Assembly (NCBI GenBank): GCA_017391675.1
Contig: JAFOXR010000054.1
Coordinates: 1 to 33,305 of the forward strand
Reading direction: 5' to 3'
Length of the DNA stretch: 33,305 nucleotides
Source of the DNA: Muribaculaceae bacterium
GTDB taxonomy: Bacteria > Bacteroidota > Bacteroidia > Bacteroidales > Muribaculaceae
Of the stretch, positions 25,268-33,305 are shown in pieces. The notes beneath the pieces were generated by a model. The model saw only the letters and a list, made by a program, of their open reading frames with translations, made no database searches and was not told where the DNA came from. The position numbers and the translations under genes are program-made. The first letter of the stretch is position 1, and the number at the start of each line of letters is the position of its first letter.

Positions 25268-26455
25268 ATGGTAGACTATGATAGATTTTTCTCTCAAGAT
25301 GTGCATTCGTTTTTCAGATCGCCTGTGAGAGAAATATTCAAGAGGGTAGACTTGAATTCTATATACTCCTTTGCCGGCGGATATCCTTCGGCAAGTACAT
25401 TCCCCCTTGAGGACATCAAGAAGACTACGGCTGAAGTGATAGATAAGTATGGTGCAAAAGCGTTCCAGTATGGTGCTACTCAGGGAGTGCCTGAACTGAG
25501 GAATGCAGTTGCCGATCGCTATTCGGTACCTGTGGAGAGAGTGCAGATCACTTCGTCGTCTCAGCAAGGAATAGATGTGTGCACTAGAGTGCTGGTCAAT
25601 CCTGGAGATGTGGTGCTGACATCAAATCCTACATACCTAGGAGCTTTGCAGTCTTTTAAATCCTATAGAGCGAAAATAGTTGGGGTTCCTCATTCTAGTG
25701 ATATAGAAGAATTCCGTCAAGAATATGTGACGGCTCTAGAACAGTGCAAGGGAAGCGGAGATAAAGTCAAATTCCTTTATATGATACCCGATTTTCAGAA
25801 TCCGTCGGGGGAAACACTCACTTTGGAAGAAAGGAAAGTCCTGGTAGGCTTGGCCGAGGAGTATAATTTCCTTATAGTGGAAGATTCTCCGTATCGAGAG
25901 TTGAGGTATGAGGGCGAAGATGTGCCTACGATGTATTCTCTCGCTCCCGATAGAGTGCTGTTGCTGGGTTCGTTTTCAAAGATTTTTGCGCCTGGCTTTC
26001 GCCTGGGCTGGATTTTGGCTGCGCCTGAATTGCTTGATAAAATATATGTGTGCAAGCAATCGCTTGACTTGTGTCCTCCTATTATGGACCAGTATGTGGC
26101 GGCGGAATTCTTGACATCGGGCAGGCTTGACAGAAATCTGAAGAAGAGTATCGCATTGTACAAGGGCAAGCGCGATCTGCTGTTGTCGCTATTGGCGAAG
26201 TATATGCCCGAAGGTGTTACATGGACTCGCCCCGAAGGCGGCTTGTTCCTTTTCTTGACAATGCCTGAAGGCTTTGACGCGGTGAAGTTCTATGATGTAG
26301 CTCTGGATAATGAAGTGGCTTATGTAGCTGGCACATTTTTCAGAACCGACGGAAAAGGCCTTAATACGATGAGAATGAATTTCTCGTTCCTAGATGAGAG
26401 CCGAATGGAAGAAGGCGTGAGAATTTTGGCAGATATAGTTAAGCAACACATATAA
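25268..26455 (+). CDS. PLP aminotransferase of the LysN/2-aminoadipate type, probable succinyl-DAP aminotransferase
   Basis: A fold-type-I class I/II aminotransferase. Motifs: FAGGYPSASTFPLEDI near residue 36, FQYGATQGVPELRNAVADRY near residue 66, TSNPTYLGAL near residue 118, DFQNPSGETL near residue 176, DSPYRELRYEGE near residue 209, and the Schiff-base Lys238 in GSFSKIFAPGFRLGW. Overall it belongs with LysN/kynurenine-aminoadipate aminotransferases rather than with ArgD (which does this job in E. coli) or DapL. Between dapD and dapF it is the only aminotransferase of the operon, so N-succinyl-LL-2,6-diaminopimelate synthesis (the DapC role) is the natural inference. The family name in a search may read 2-aminoadipate transaminase. 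dapF starts 2 bp later. Confidence 0.88.
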   Translation: MVDYDRFFSQDVHSFFRSPVREIFKRVDLNSIYSFAGGYPSASTFPLEDIKKTTAEVIDKYGAKAFQYGATQGVPELRNAVADRYSVPVERVQITSSSQQGIDVCTRVLVNPGDVVLTSNPTYLGALQSFKSYRAKIVGVPHSSDIEEFRQEYVTALEQCKGSGDKVKFLYMIPDFQNPSGETLTLEERKVLVGLAEEYNFLIVEDSPYRELRYEGEDVPTMYSLAPDRVLLLGSFSKIFAPGFRLGWILAAPELLDKIYVCKQSLDLCPPIMDQYVAAEFLTSGRLDRNLKKSIALYKGKRDLLLSLLAKYMPEGVTWTRPEGGLFLFLTMPEGFDAVKFYDVALDNEVAYVAGTFFRTDGKGLNTMRMNFSFLDESRMEEGVRILADIVKQHI

Positions 26456-26457
26456 TA

Positions 26458-27291
26458 ATGTATATGATAAGGGAAGTATATAAATATCAGGCAGCGGGTA
26501 ATGACTTCATTATGGTGGACGGCAGGAAGAGCCAAGGCATGAGTGCCGAATATGTGAATGAAGACTTCATACGCCAGGTGTGCGACCGCCGCTATGGTAT
26601 AGGGGCCGACGGGTTAATCGTGCTGGAAGATAGCGTGCAGTATGATTTCAGAATGGTGTATTACAACTCTGACGGCTCGGGCGGAATGATGTGCGGTAAT
26701 GGCGGCAGGGCGTTGGTTGCTTTTGCTGCCGACTTGGGTTACACTTCGTTCTGCTTTGACGCGGCTGACGGCCTCCATGATGCGCAATTGCTTGATGATG
26801 GCCGTGTGCGACTTAAAATGAAAGATGTGAACGATATTGACAGCTATGACTCATGTTCGTTCAAGCTTGATACCGGGACGAAACATCTTGTTCGATTCGT
26901 GGAAGGTCTTAAAGAATACCCTGTGGTGGAAAATGGACGCGTGCTTAGATATCATGAGGATTTTGCGCCTGTGGGAACGAATGTGAATTTTGTAGAGCCA
27001 GCCGATGGCGTGCTATGTGTGAGAACTTATGAAAAAGGTGTAGAAGATGAAACCTATGCCTGCGGTACAGGTATAGTGGCTAGCTGCATTTCTGCATTTA
27101 AGTATGGAGTGAAACCTCACCGCACCGATACCGATGGCAGAGTGGGCTACGAAGTGAAAGCGCTGAAAGACTCGTTGGCAGTTGATTTTATACCGCAATC
27201 ATCGGGGGAAGGAACGGCTGTAATTGACATTTGGCTTACTGGACCTGTATCAAGAATTGCAAAAATTGATTATTTTTGCACTAATATATAA
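26458..27291 (+). CDS. dapF: Diaminopimelate epimerase
   Basis: Interconverts LL- and meso-diaminopimelate, giving the form used in peptidoglycan and by LysA. The two catalytic cysteines are visible: Cys79 in MMCGNGGRALVAFA and Cys202 in YACGTGIVAS. Other motifs are YQAAGNDFIMVDG at the start, CDRRYGIGADGLIVLE near residue 41, and GTNVNFVEP near residue 173. The length of 277 is normal. Start codon choices are ATG 26458 or 26464, both 2-8 bp after the preceding stop. The 3' end carries a perfect inverted repeat that may influence rfbC expression. Confidence 0.97.
   Translation: MYMIREVYKYQAAGNDFIMVDGRKSQGMSAEYVNEDFIRQVCDRRYGIGADGLIVLEDSVQYDFRMVYYNSDGSGGMMCGNGGRALVAFAADLGYTSFCFDAADGLHDAQLLDDGRVRLKMKDVNDIDSYDSCSFKLDTGTKHLVRFVEGLKEYPVVENGRVLRYHEDFAPVGTNVNFVEPADGVLCVRTYEKGVEDETYACGTGIVASCISAFKYGVKPHRTDTDGRVGYEVKALKDSLAVDFIPQSSGEGTAVIDIWLTGPVSRIAKIDYFCTNI
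27258..27280. other. 9-bp inverted repeat at the dapF end, with a -7-like box
   Basis: TGCAAAAAT (27258-27266) pairs with ATTTTTGCA (27272-27280) over a TGATT loop. TATTTTTG (27271-27278) matches TAnnTTTG and lies 24 bp before rfbC. It may be an internal promoter, an operator or an mRNA hairpin. Confidence 0.45.
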
Positions 27292-27302
27292 TAAGGTGTA
27301 GC

Positions 27303-27848
27303 ATGAACTTTATAGAACAGGATATAAAAGGAGTCTATGTGATAGAGCCAGTGAGATATGGCGATTCTCGTGGATATTTCTGTGAAGTGTGGAAGCAGGA
27401 GGAATTTGAGAGCGTTATACCTGGGGTGAAATTCATTCAGGACAACGAAAGCGTATCTTCGCATGGCGTGTTGCGAGGCTTGCACTTTCAGGAAGGCGAG
27501 TACGCGCAGGCTAAACTTGTGCGAGTCTCTAGAGGAACAGTGCTTGATGTGGTTGTTGATTTGCGAGGCGATTCTCCTACTTACGGGAAGCATGTAGCAG
27601 TGGAGCTGAGTGCCGAAAATGCCCGTCAGCTGTTTGTGCCTCGCGGATTCGCACATGGATTTGTCGTGCTGAGCGATATTGCACAGTTCCAGTATAAGGT
27701 TGATAATGTATATGCACCGCATGCAGAGATGACCCTGAAGTATGATGATCCCGAACTGGGGATTGATTGGCGACTCTCTGAAGATGAAATTCGGCTTTCG
27801 GAAAAAGATAAACTAGGAATAAGGTTAAAAAATATTAAACCTTTTTAA
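27303..27848 (+). CDS. rfbC: dTDP-4-dehydrorhamnose 3,5-epimerase
   Basis: A cupin-fold epimerase that converts dTDP-4-keto-6-deoxyglucose to dTDP-4-keto-rhamnose. Motifs: YGDSRGYFCEVWKQEEFE near residue 19, QDNESVSSHGVLRGLHFQ near residue 46 with the catalytic-site His, VDLRGDSPTYGKH near residue 87, and VPRGFAHGFVVLSD near residue 111. The length of 181 is standard. rfbA, rfbB and rfbD are not in the window. It is the last gene of the lysine operon, 11 bp after dapF, linking cell-wall amino acid synthesis with a deoxysugar for surface glycans. A strong terminator follows. Confidence 0.94.
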   Translation: MNFIEQDIKGVYVIEPVRYGDSRGYFCEVWKQEEFESVIPGVKFIQDNESVSSHGVLRGLHFQEGEYAQAKLVRVSRGTVLDVVVDLRGDSPTYGKHVAVELSAENARQLFVPRGFAHGFVVLSDIAQFQYKVDNVYAPHAEMTLKYDDPELGIDWRLSEDEIRLSEKDKLGIRLKNIKPF

Positions 27849-27866
27849 AATTAAAATATTCATTAT

Positions 27867-27907
27867 GCCCCCTAAATGCCTATAAAAAGGCTTTTTAGGG
27901 GCTTTTT
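27867..27907 (+). terminator. Terminator of the lysine/rfbC operon
   Basis: GCCCCCTAAA (27867-27876) pairs with TTTAGGGGC (27894-27902), with one bulged C, and an inner GCCT/AGGC extends the stem. TTTTT follows (27903-27907). It lies 18 bp past rfbC. Confidence 0.92.
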
Positions 27908-27952
27908 ATTATAATAATGTATGTAAAAAGCTATGTTTAGGCTTCAAAAAGG

Positions 27953-27984
27953 TTTGGTAATTAGCGAATTAGTGATTATCTTTG
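27953..27984 (+). promoter_or_regulatory. Promoter of the str-S10 ribosomal cluster
   Basis: TTTG (27953-27956), exactly 20 bp, then TATCTTTG (27977-27984): the best match to the Bacteroides primary-sigma consensus in the window. The rpsL start is 138 bp beyond, so the transcript has a long leader. Confidence 0.88.
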
Positions 27985-27989
27985 CAAAG

Positions 27990-28122
27990 TTTTTCGTGCG
28001 TACTATGCATTATTGCGTTCTAAGTCGTTGATTTAGAGGGGAGATAGGTGGGTGCGAATGGGAAACGGGAATAAAAAAGAAACAGAGATTTTTAATAATT
28101 AATAAAGCAAAAAAAGAACAAA
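27990..28122 (+). other. Long 5' leader of rpsL
   Basis: About 130 nt between the expected transcription start and rpsL. The first half has GC-mixed sequence that could fold, and the last 40 nt are almost only A and T, with no SD. No known riboswitch was recognised. It may carry a ribosomal-protein control element. Confidence 0.5.
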
Positions 28123-28503
28123 ATGCCTACAATTCAACAATTGGTTAGAAAGGGCCGAGTAACTTTGGAAGACAAGAGTAAGTCTCCTGCTTTGGACTCA
28201 TGCCCACAACGCCGAGGCGTGTGCGTGAGAGTTTATACAACAACTCCAAAGAAGCCTAACTCTGCAATGCGTAAAGTTGCTCGTGTGAGATTGACTAATG
28301 GTAAGGAAGTGAACTCTTACATCCCAGGAGAAGGACACAACTTGCAAGAACACTCTATCGTGATGGTGCGTGGTGGTCGTGTTAAGGACCTTCCAGGTGT
28401 ACGCTACCACATCGTTAGAGGTACATTGGATACTGCTGGTGTAGCTGGTAGAACCCAACGCCGTTCTAAGTATGGTGCTAAGAGACCAAAGGACAAAAAG
28501 TAA
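28123..28503 (+). CDS. rpsL: 30S ribosomal protein S12
   Basis: A decoding-centre protein of the small subunit. The sequence is fully recognisable: [12 protein letters not shown] at the start, [20 protein letters not shown] at residues 27-46, [14 protein letters not shown], then [16 protein letters not shown] and a basic tail [14 protein letters not shown]. The lysines where streptomycin-resistance changes occur (TPKKPNS and RVKDLPG) are the wild-type residues. At 126 residues the length is normal. It is first gene of the str cluster, behind its own consensus promoter and an A-rich start region. No rpoC lies upstream, unlike the common Bacteroides order. Confidence 0.98.
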   Translation: MPTIQQLVRKGRVTLEDKSKSPALDSCPQRRGVCVRVYTTTPKKPNSAMRKVARVRLTNGKEVNSYIPGEGHNLQEHSIVMVRGGRVKDLPGVRYHIVRGTLDTAGVAGRTQRRSKYGAKRPKDKK

Positions 28504-28695
28504 GAATTGACTAACTGAAAAGAAGTCGAAAATCTTTCCCTGATTTAACAGAGAAAAAAGAACAAAGTGTTAAACTGAGTTTTTGATTTATTGGATTGAT
28601 TATTACGGTTGAGTAAATGGCATAAGAGAATGTCATTGAAGATGTAAGAACAACAACCAAGCAAGCAAAAACGAAAATTTTTGTAAAATTAAAAA
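28504..28695 (+). other. 192-bp rpsL-rpsG spacer
   Basis: Unusually long for this cluster, where other gaps are at most 53 bp. No ORF, terminator or good promoter box is seen, and it ends in a very A-rich leader. In E. coli the S12-S7 spacer is the S7 autoregulatory site, so a similar role is plausible, but E. coli-like structure was not recognised. Confidence 0.5.
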
Positions 28696-29172
28696 ATGAG
28701 AAAGGCAAAGCCAAAGAAAAGGATCGTATTACCAGATCCAGTATTCGGTGACGTAAGAGTATCAAAATTCGTCAACCATTTGATGTATGACGGTAAGAAG
28801 AATACCGCTTATACTATTTTCTATTCAGCACTTGAAACTGTGAAGAACAAGTTGCCTAATGAAGAAAAAGAAGCGCTAGACATCTGGAAGAAAGCGCTAG
28901 AGAATATCACTCCACAAGTGGAAGTAAAGTCTCGCCGTGTGGGTGGTGCAACATTCCAAGTTCCTACTGAAATCCGTCCGGATCGCAAGGAATCAATATC
29001 AATGAAGAATCTTATTATCTATGCTCGCAAGCGTGGTGGCAAGACAATGGCCGACAAGCTAGCTGCTGAAATCGTAGATGCATACAATGAGCAAGGTGGC
29101 GCATACAAGCGTAAGGAAGATATGCACCGTATGGCTGAAGCTAACCGTGCGTTCGCTCACTTCAGATTTTAA
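28696..29172 (+). CDS. rpsG: 30S ribosomal protein S7
   Basis: A primary assembly protein of the 30S head that binds the 3' major domain of 16S rRNA, and in E. coli a translational repressor of its operon. Landmarks: [20 protein letters not shown] at the start, [20 protein letters not shown] near residue 27, [19 protein letters not shown] near residue 76, and [18 protein letters not shown] at the end. The length of 158 is typical. The start is preceded by an A/T-only stretch without SD. fusA follows after 22 bp. Confidence 0.98.
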   Translation: MRKAKPKKRIVLPDPVFGDVRVSKFVNHLMYDGKKNTAYTIFYSALETVKNKLPNEEKEALDIWKKALENITPQVEVKSRRVGGATFQVPTEIRPDRKESISMKNLIIYARKRGGKTMADKLAAEIVDAYNEQGGAYKRKEDMHRMAEANRAFAHFRF

Positions 29173-29194
29173 TTGATAATCAAAAAAAGGAATT

Positions 29195-31321
29195 ATGAGC
29201 AAATTAGACGAAAAATTAAGCTTTACGCGTAATATCGGTATCATGGCTCACATTGATGCCGGTAAGACTACAACATCTGAGCGTATTTTGTATTTTACTG
29301 GTCTTACTCATAAGATTGGTGAGGTGCACGAAGGTGCAGCAACAATGGACTGGATGGAGCAAGAGCAAGAGCGTGGTATCACTATCACATCTGCTGCTAC
29401 AACTGCATTCTGGAAATATGACAACCAGCAATATAAGGTTAACTTGATTGACACTCCGGGACACGTTGACTTCACTGTAGAAGTTGAGCGTTCTCTTCGT
29501 GTTCTTGACGGTGCTGTCGCAACTTATTGTGCAGTAGGTGGTGTTCAACCACAGTCAGAAACAGTATGGCGTCAAGCTGATAAGTATAATGTACCTCGTA
29601 TCGGATATGTAAACAAGATGGACCGCTCTGGTGCAAACTTCTTTGAAGTAGTTCGCCAAATGCGTGATGTTCTTGGTGCAAACCCATGTCCAATTGAAGT
29701 GCCAATCGGTGCAGAAGAAACTTTCAAAGGTGTTGTTGACCTTGTTAAGATGAAAGCTTATTTCTGGCCAGAAGAAGATGAAAGCCATGGTTATGTGGTA
29801 GATGAAATACCTGCAAATCTATTGGCTGAATGTGAAGAATGGCGTGATAAGATGCTTGAAACAATAGCTGAATTTGATGATGAATTGATGGAAAAATATT
29901 TCGATGATCCGTCAACTATTCAAGAAGCTGAAATCAAGCGTGCTATCCGCAATGCAACATTGAAGATGCAGATTGTTCCAATGCTTTGCGGTAGTTCTTT
30001 CAAGAATAAAGGTGTGCAACCGCTACTTGATGCAGTGTGTGCATATTTGCCTAGCCCTGCTGACTGCGACCAAATCGTAGGCCACGCAGTAGGTAATCCA
30101 GATGAAGAAATCATCCGTAAGCCTTCTTACGATGAACCAACTGCAGCTCTTGCGTTCAAGATCGCTACTGACCCTTATGTGGGCCGTCTAGTGTTCTTCC
30201 GCGTGTACTCTGGTGCAGTTGAAGCTGGTAGCTATGTTTTCAACACTCGTTCAGGAAAGAAGGAACGCGTTTCTCGCTTGTTCCAAATGCACTCTAACAA
30301 GCAAAACCCAATGGAGGCTATCGGTTGTGGTGATATCGGTGCTGGTGTTGGTTTCAAGGATATCCGCACAGGTGATACACTATGTGCTGAAGATGCTCCA
30401 ATCGTACTTGAAACAATGGACTTCCCAGATCCTGTTATCGGTGTTGCTGTTGAGCCTAAGACTCAAAAGGACCTTGATAAACTTGGCGTTGGTTTGCAAA
30501 AGCTTGCTGAAGAAGACCCAACATTTACAGTTGCTACTAACGAAGAAACAGGTCAAACTGTTATCAGCGGTATGGGTGAGCTTCACTTGGATATCATTAT
30601 CGACCGTCTACGCCGTGAATTCAAGGTAGAATGTAATCAAGGTCGTCCTCAAGTTACATACAAGGAATCTATTACTCAACCTGTAGAACTTCGTGAAGTG
30701 TTCAAGAAGCAAACTGGTGGTCGCGGTAAATTCGCTGATATCATCGTTCGCATTGAGCCAGTTGACGAAGGCTTTGAAGGAAGCTTGCAATTCATTGATG
30801 AAGTTAAGGGCGGTAATGTGCCTAAGGAATTCATTCCTTCAGTGCAAAAGGGCTTCCAAACTGCAATGAAGAATGGTGTACTTGCTGGTTATCCAGTAGA
30901 ACAATTGAAGGTTACTTTGCTTGATGGTTCTTTCCACCCAGTTGACTCTGACCAGTTGTCTTTCGAATTGTGTGCTATCCAAGCATTCAAGAAAGGCTGT
31001 GAAAAGGCAGGTGCTGTGCTTCTAGAGCCAATCATGAAGGTAGAAGTGGTTACTCCAGAAGAAAGCATGGGTGATGTTATCGGTGACTTGAACAAGCGTC
31101 GTGGTCAAGTTGAAGGTATGGAATCAAGCCGTAGCGGTGCTCGTATTGTTAAGGCGAAGACTCCTCTTGCAGAAATGTTCGGTTATGTAACTGCATTGCG
31201 TACGATCACATCAGGTCGCGCAACTTCAACAATGAGTTTCTCTCACTATGCAGAAGTAAGTTCTTCAATCGCTAAGGCTGTGTTGACAGAATGTAACGGA
31301 CGTGTAGATTTATTGAAATAA
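29195..31321 (+). CDS. fusA: Translation elongation factor G
   Basis: A ribosomal translocase GTPase. GTP-binding motifs: [15 protein letters not shown] (G1) near residue 18, [10 protein letters not shown] (G2/switch I), DTPGHVDFT (G3) near residue 87, and NKMDRSG (G4) near residue 139. Domains II to V follow, with domain IV's [17 protein letters not shown] near residue 545. At 708 residues it is full length and of the canonical EF-G1 type. Codon use looks biased toward a small set (GGT, AAG, CGT), as expected for high expression. A short AAAGGA precedes the ATG by 5 bp. tuf does not follow, which is normal for Bacteroidales. Confidence 0.98.
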   Translation: MSKLDEKLSFTRNIGIMAHIDAGKTTTSERILYFTGLTHKIGEVHEGAATMDWMEQEQERGITITSAATTAFWKYDNQQYKVNLIDTPGHVDFTVEVERSLRVLDGAVATYCAVGGVQPQSETVWRQADKYNVPRIGYVNKMDRSGANFFEVVRQMRDVLGANPCPIEVPIGAEETFKGVVDLVKMKAYFWPEEDESHGYVVDEIPANLLAECEEWRDKMLETIAEFDDELMEKYFDDPSTIQEAEIKRAIRNATLKMQIVPMLCGSSFKNKGVQPLLDAVCAYLPSPADCDQIVGHAVGNPDEEIIRKPSYDEPTAALAFKIATDPYVGRLVFFRVYSGAVEAGSYVFNTRSGKKERVSRLFQMHSNKQNPMEAIGCGDIGAGVGFKDIRTGDTLCAEDAPIVLETMDFPDPVIGVAVEPKTQKDLDKLGVGLQKLAEEDPTFTVATNEETGQTVISGMGELHLDIIIDRLRREFKVECNQGRPQVTYKESITQPVELREVFKKQTGGRGKFADIIVRIEPVDEGFEGSLQFIDEVKGGNVPKEFIPSVQKGFQTAMKNGVLAGYPVEQLKVTLLDGSFHPVDSDQLSFELCAIQAFKKGCEKAGAVLLEPIMKVEVVTPEESMGDVIGDLNKRRGQVEGMESSRSGARIVKAKTPLAEMFGYVTALRTITSGRATSTMSFSHYAEVSSSIAKAVLTECNGRVDLLK

Positions 31322-31340
31322 TATTTTATTACAAAATACA

Positions 31341-31646
31341 ATGAGCCAAAAAATCAGAATTAAATTAAAATCTTACGATCACAACTTGGTTGACAAGTCG
31401 GCTGAGAGGATAGTAAAGACTGTGAAGGCAACAGGTGCAGTAGTAAGTGGTCCAATTCCACTTCCTACTCACAAAAGAATCTTTACTGTGAACCGTTCTA
31501 CTTTCGTGAACAAGAAGTCACGCGAACAGTTCCAATTGTCTTCATTCAAAAGATTGATTGACATCTATAGCTCAACTGCTAAGACAGTTGATGCATTGAT
31601 GAAACTTGAATTGCCTAGCGGCGTTGAAGTGGAAATCAAGGTGTAA
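31341..31646 (+). CDS. rpsJ: 30S ribosomal protein S10
   Basis: A small-subunit head protein, in E. coli also the NusE antitermination partner. Landmarks: [20 protein letters not shown] at the start, [20 protein letters not shown] near residue 31, [14 protein letters not shown] near residue 51, and [16 protein letters not shown] at the end. The length of 101 is standard. It is the first S10-operon gene and follows fusA by only 19 bp, so the str and S10 operons are fused. Confidence 0.98.
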   Translation: MSQKIRIKLKSYDHNLVDKSAERIVKTVKATGAVVSGPIPLPTHKRIFTVNRSTFVNKKSREQFQLSSFKRLIDIYSSTAKTVDALMKLELPSGVEVEIKV

Positions 31647-31699
31647 GTCAAGTGTGTTTACCAATTAAAGTGATTAAGAAAAATTAAAAAATTAGAGAA

Positions 31700-32317
31700 A
31701 TGCCAGGATTATTAGGAAAGAAAATCGGAATGACATCCGTTTTCAGTGCCGACGGAAAAAATATTCCGTGCACTGTTATCGAAGTAGGTCCTTGTGTTGT
31801 TACTCAAGTGAAAACAATTGAAAAAGACGGCTATGAAGCAGTTCAAATCGGCTTTGTTGAAAAGAAAGACAAGCACACAACTGCAGCGATGGCTGGTCAC
31901 TTCAAGAAAGCTGGTGTAGCGCCACAAAGATACTTGGCCGAGTTCAAAAATTTTGATCAAGAGTACAAATTAGGCGACGTTATTGGTGTTGACTTGTTTG
32001 AAGGAGCTGAGTTCGTTGATATCGCAGGTACTTCAAAGGGTAAAGGTTTCCAAGGTGTTGTTAAACGCCACGGTTTCGGTGGTGTAGGTCAAACTACACA
32101 CGGTCAGCACAATCGTCTTCGCGCTCCGGGTTCTATCGGTGCTTGTTCTTACCCTGCAAAGGTGTTTAAGGGAATGCGTATGGCCGGTCAAACAGGAAAC
32201 GAACGCGTGACTGTTCAAAATCTACAAGTTATCAAGGTTATGCCTGAGAACAATCTTCTTTTGATTAAGGGTTCTGTTCCAGGATGTAAAGGTTCAATCG
32301 TAATAATTGAGAAATAA
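31700..32317 (+). CDS. rplC: 50S ribosomal protein L3
   Basis: A large-subunit protein that reaches the peptidyl transferase centre. Landmarks: [20 protein letters not shown] at the start, [19 protein letters not shown] near residue 109, [20 protein letters not shown] near residue 135, and [20 protein letters not shown]. The length of 205 is normal. The conserved Gln of the HG-H motif loop (HGQHN) is present. A 53-bp A/T-rich gap precedes it. Its TAA stop overlaps the rplD start (TAATG), suggesting translational coupling. Confidence 0.98.
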   Translation: MPGLLGKKIGMTSVFSADGKNIPCTVIEVGPCVVTQVKTIEKDGYEAVQIGFVEKKDKHTTAAMAGHFKKAGVAPQRYLAEFKNFDQEYKLGDVIGVDLFEGAEFVDIAGTSKGKGFQGVVKRHGFGGVGQTTHGQHNRLRAPGSIGACSYPAKVFKGMRMAGQTGNERVTVQNLQVIKVMPENNLLLIKGSVPGCKGSIVIIEK

Positions 32318-32943
32318 TGGAACTCGCAGTATATAACATAAAAGGTGAAGATACAGGAAGAAAGGTCGTGCTTAACGACTCGGTTTTCGCTATCGAAAAC
32401 CCAAACGAGCACGTTGTTTATCTTGCTGTAAAGCAGTACTTGGCTAACCAACGCCAAGGTACTCACAAGGCAAAGGAAAGAAGCGAAGTTGCAGGTAGTA
32501 CTCGTAAGCTAGGCAAGCAAAAGGGTGGCGGTGGCGCTCGTCGTGGTGACATCAACTCTCCAGTTCTTGTTGGTGGTGGTCGTGTGTTCGGTCCTCGTCC
32601 ACGTGACTATCGTTTCAAGCTAAATAAGAAAATGAAGGATTTGGCACGCAAGTCGGCATTGACTTTCAAGGCTCAAAACAATCAGATTGTTGTTGTTGAA
32701 GACTTCAATTTTGAAGCTCCTAAAACTAAAGAATTCGTAAACTTTACTAAAAATATTAAATTAGAAGGCGTTAAGGTGCTCCTAGTTTTAGCAGATCAAA
32801 ATAAAAACGTATATTTGTCAGCTCGTAATATTGAAAGTGCGAATATTATCTCTGCATCTCAGATAAATACTTACAAAGTTCTTGACAACAAGGCGCTAGT
32901 ATTGACTGAGAGCAGTGTTGCTGTGTTAAACGAACTAGATTAA
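32317..32943 (+). CDS. rplD: 50S ribosomal protein L4
   Basis: Lines the polypeptide exit tunnel and, in E. coli, represses the S10 operon. Landmarks: [20 protein letters not shown] at the start, the tunnel loop region [40 protein letters not shown] near residue 67, and [20 protein letters not shown]. The length of 208 fits. Whether the E. coli-style L4 leader control exists is doubtful, because rpsJ has only a 19-bp gap before it. It overlaps rplC by one base. Confidence 0.98.
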   Translation: MELAVYNIKGEDTGRKVVLNDSVFAIENPNEHVVYLAVKQYLANQRQGTHKAKERSEVAGSTRKLGKQKGGGGARRGDINSPVLVGGGRVFGPRPRDYRFKLNKKMKDLARKSALTFKAQNNQIVVVEDFNFEAPKTKEFVNFTKNIKLEGVKVLLVLADQNKNVYLSARNIESANIISASQINTYKVLDNKALVLTESSVAVLNELD

Positions 32944-32944
32944 T

Positions 32945-32952
32945 AAAGGAGG
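32945..32952 (+). promoter_or_regulatory. Full Shine-Dalgarno before rplW
   Basis: AAAGGAGG lies 6 bp before ATG 32959. The neighbouring ribosomal genes rpsL, rpsG, rplC and rplB lack such a box, so it stands out. Confidence 0.75.
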
Positions 32953-32958
32953 TATAAA

Positions 32959-33249
32959 ATGAATATAATGATTAAACCTATCGTTACAGAAAAAGCAACT
33001 GCGTTGAGCGAAAAGCTTAATCGCTACACTTTCTGTGTATCTCCTGATGCCAACAAGTATCAAATCAAAAATTTGGTTGAAGAATTGTATGGCGTAAAAG
33101 TGACTTCGGTTAATACAATGAATTACGAAGGCAAGAGAAAACAGCGTTACACTAAGGCCGGTCTTATCCGTGGCAAGAAGCCATCGTTTAAGAAAGCTAT
33201 CGTAACACTTGCAGAAGGTGAAACTATAGATTTTTATAGCAATATTTAA
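32959..33249 (+). CDS. rplW: 50S ribosomal protein L23
   Basis: A large-subunit protein at the tunnel exit and docking site for trigger factor and SRP. Landmarks: IMIKPIVTEKATALSEKLNR at the start, YTFCVSPDANKYQIKNLVEE near residue 23, LYGVKVTSVNTMNYEGKRKQ, and GKKPSFKKAIVTLAEGETID. The length of 96 is typical. It has the strongest SD of the ribosomal genes here. It starts 15 bp after rplD, and rplB begins 8 bp after it. Confidence 0.97.
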   Translation: MNIMIKPIVTEKATALSEKLNRYTFCVSPDANKYQIKNLVEELYGVKVTSVNTMNYEGKRKQRYTKAGLIRGKKPSFKKAIVTLAEGETIDFYSNI

Positions 33250-33257
33250 TAAGAAAA

Positions 33258-33305
33258 ATGGCAGTAAGAAAATTCAAGCCCACAACACCGGGGCAAAGAC
33301 ACAAA
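33258..33305 (+). CDS. rplB: 50S ribosomal protein L2, N-terminal fragment cut by the window edge
   Basis: Only the first 16 codons are present, reading MAVRKFKPTTPGQRHK, the standard Bacteroidetes L2 start. The gene order after rplW agrees. The rest lies beyond the window. Confidence 0.95.
   Translation, partial: MAVRKFKPTTPGQRHK

Noticed and set aside
1-33305. CRISPR arrays, insertion sequences, prophage, tRNA or rRNA genes
   Set aside because: No spaced direct repeats, transposase or integrase frames, cloverleaf-like segments or rRNA sequence were seen on reading both strands.

Overview
This 33.3 kb window is chromosomal DNA of a Bacteroidota bacterium, most likely of the order Bacteroidales (Muribaculaceae- or Prevotella-like). 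Three lines of evidence support this. Several upstream regions carry the Bacteroides-type -7 box TAnnTTTG, two of them with a TTG/TTTG -33 box exactly 20 bp upstream. Most starts have A-rich leaders rather than Shine-Dalgarno (SD) sequences. One surface protein ends in the short C-terminal tail typical of type IX secretion cargo. UGA ends several intact genes here (the LicD and antiporter genes), so it is a normal stop codon. No tRNA, rRNA, CRISPR array, insertion sequence or phage gene is visible, and no gene-free stretch exceeds 300 bp.

Layout. (1) 1-1080: a WecA/MraY-type glycan-initiating transferase, closed by a terminator. (2) 1314-7368, plus strand: a compact cell-envelope operon of five genes. 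These are a metallophosphoesterase lipoprotein, a fusion of a cytidylyltransferase-like domain to a CobD/HisC-like PLP domain, an ornithine-cyclodeaminase-family protein, a Wzx-type flippase and a LicD transferase. Together they look like a pathway that makes, activates, exports and attaches a phospho-amino-alcohol (or similar zwitterionic group) on a surface glycan. This is the best candidate here for an undescribed system. (3) 7383-12394: an M20 deacylase (argE-like) on the minus strand, then on the plus strand a long-chain acyl-CoA synthetase, prfB with its programmed +1 frameshift, and argB. (4) 12614-16649, minus strand: asd followed by a large secreted phosphodiester-glycosidase-like gene that is cut by one in-frame UGA. 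(5) 16933-20304: a CPA2-type antiporter with a cytoplasmic C-terminal domain, which seems to lack the usual membrane aspartate, meeting a GlmU-like sugar nucleotidyltransferase tail to tail with no spacer.

(6) 20396-27848: a tight eight-gene operon dapE-lysC-dapB-dapA-dapD-(aminotransferase)-dapF-rfbC. With asd nearby it encodes every step from aspartate to meso-diaminopimelate by the succinylase route. It feeds lysine and peptidoglycan synthesis, with a dTDP-sugar epimerase at the end. lysA is not in the window. (7) 27953-33305: a canonical promoter followed by the fused str-S10 ribosomal cluster rpsL-rpsG-fusA-rpsJ-rplC-rplD-rplW-rplB, with rplB cut by the window edge. The common thread is envelope building (glycan, peptidoglycan precursor, sugar nucleotides) beside translation genes.
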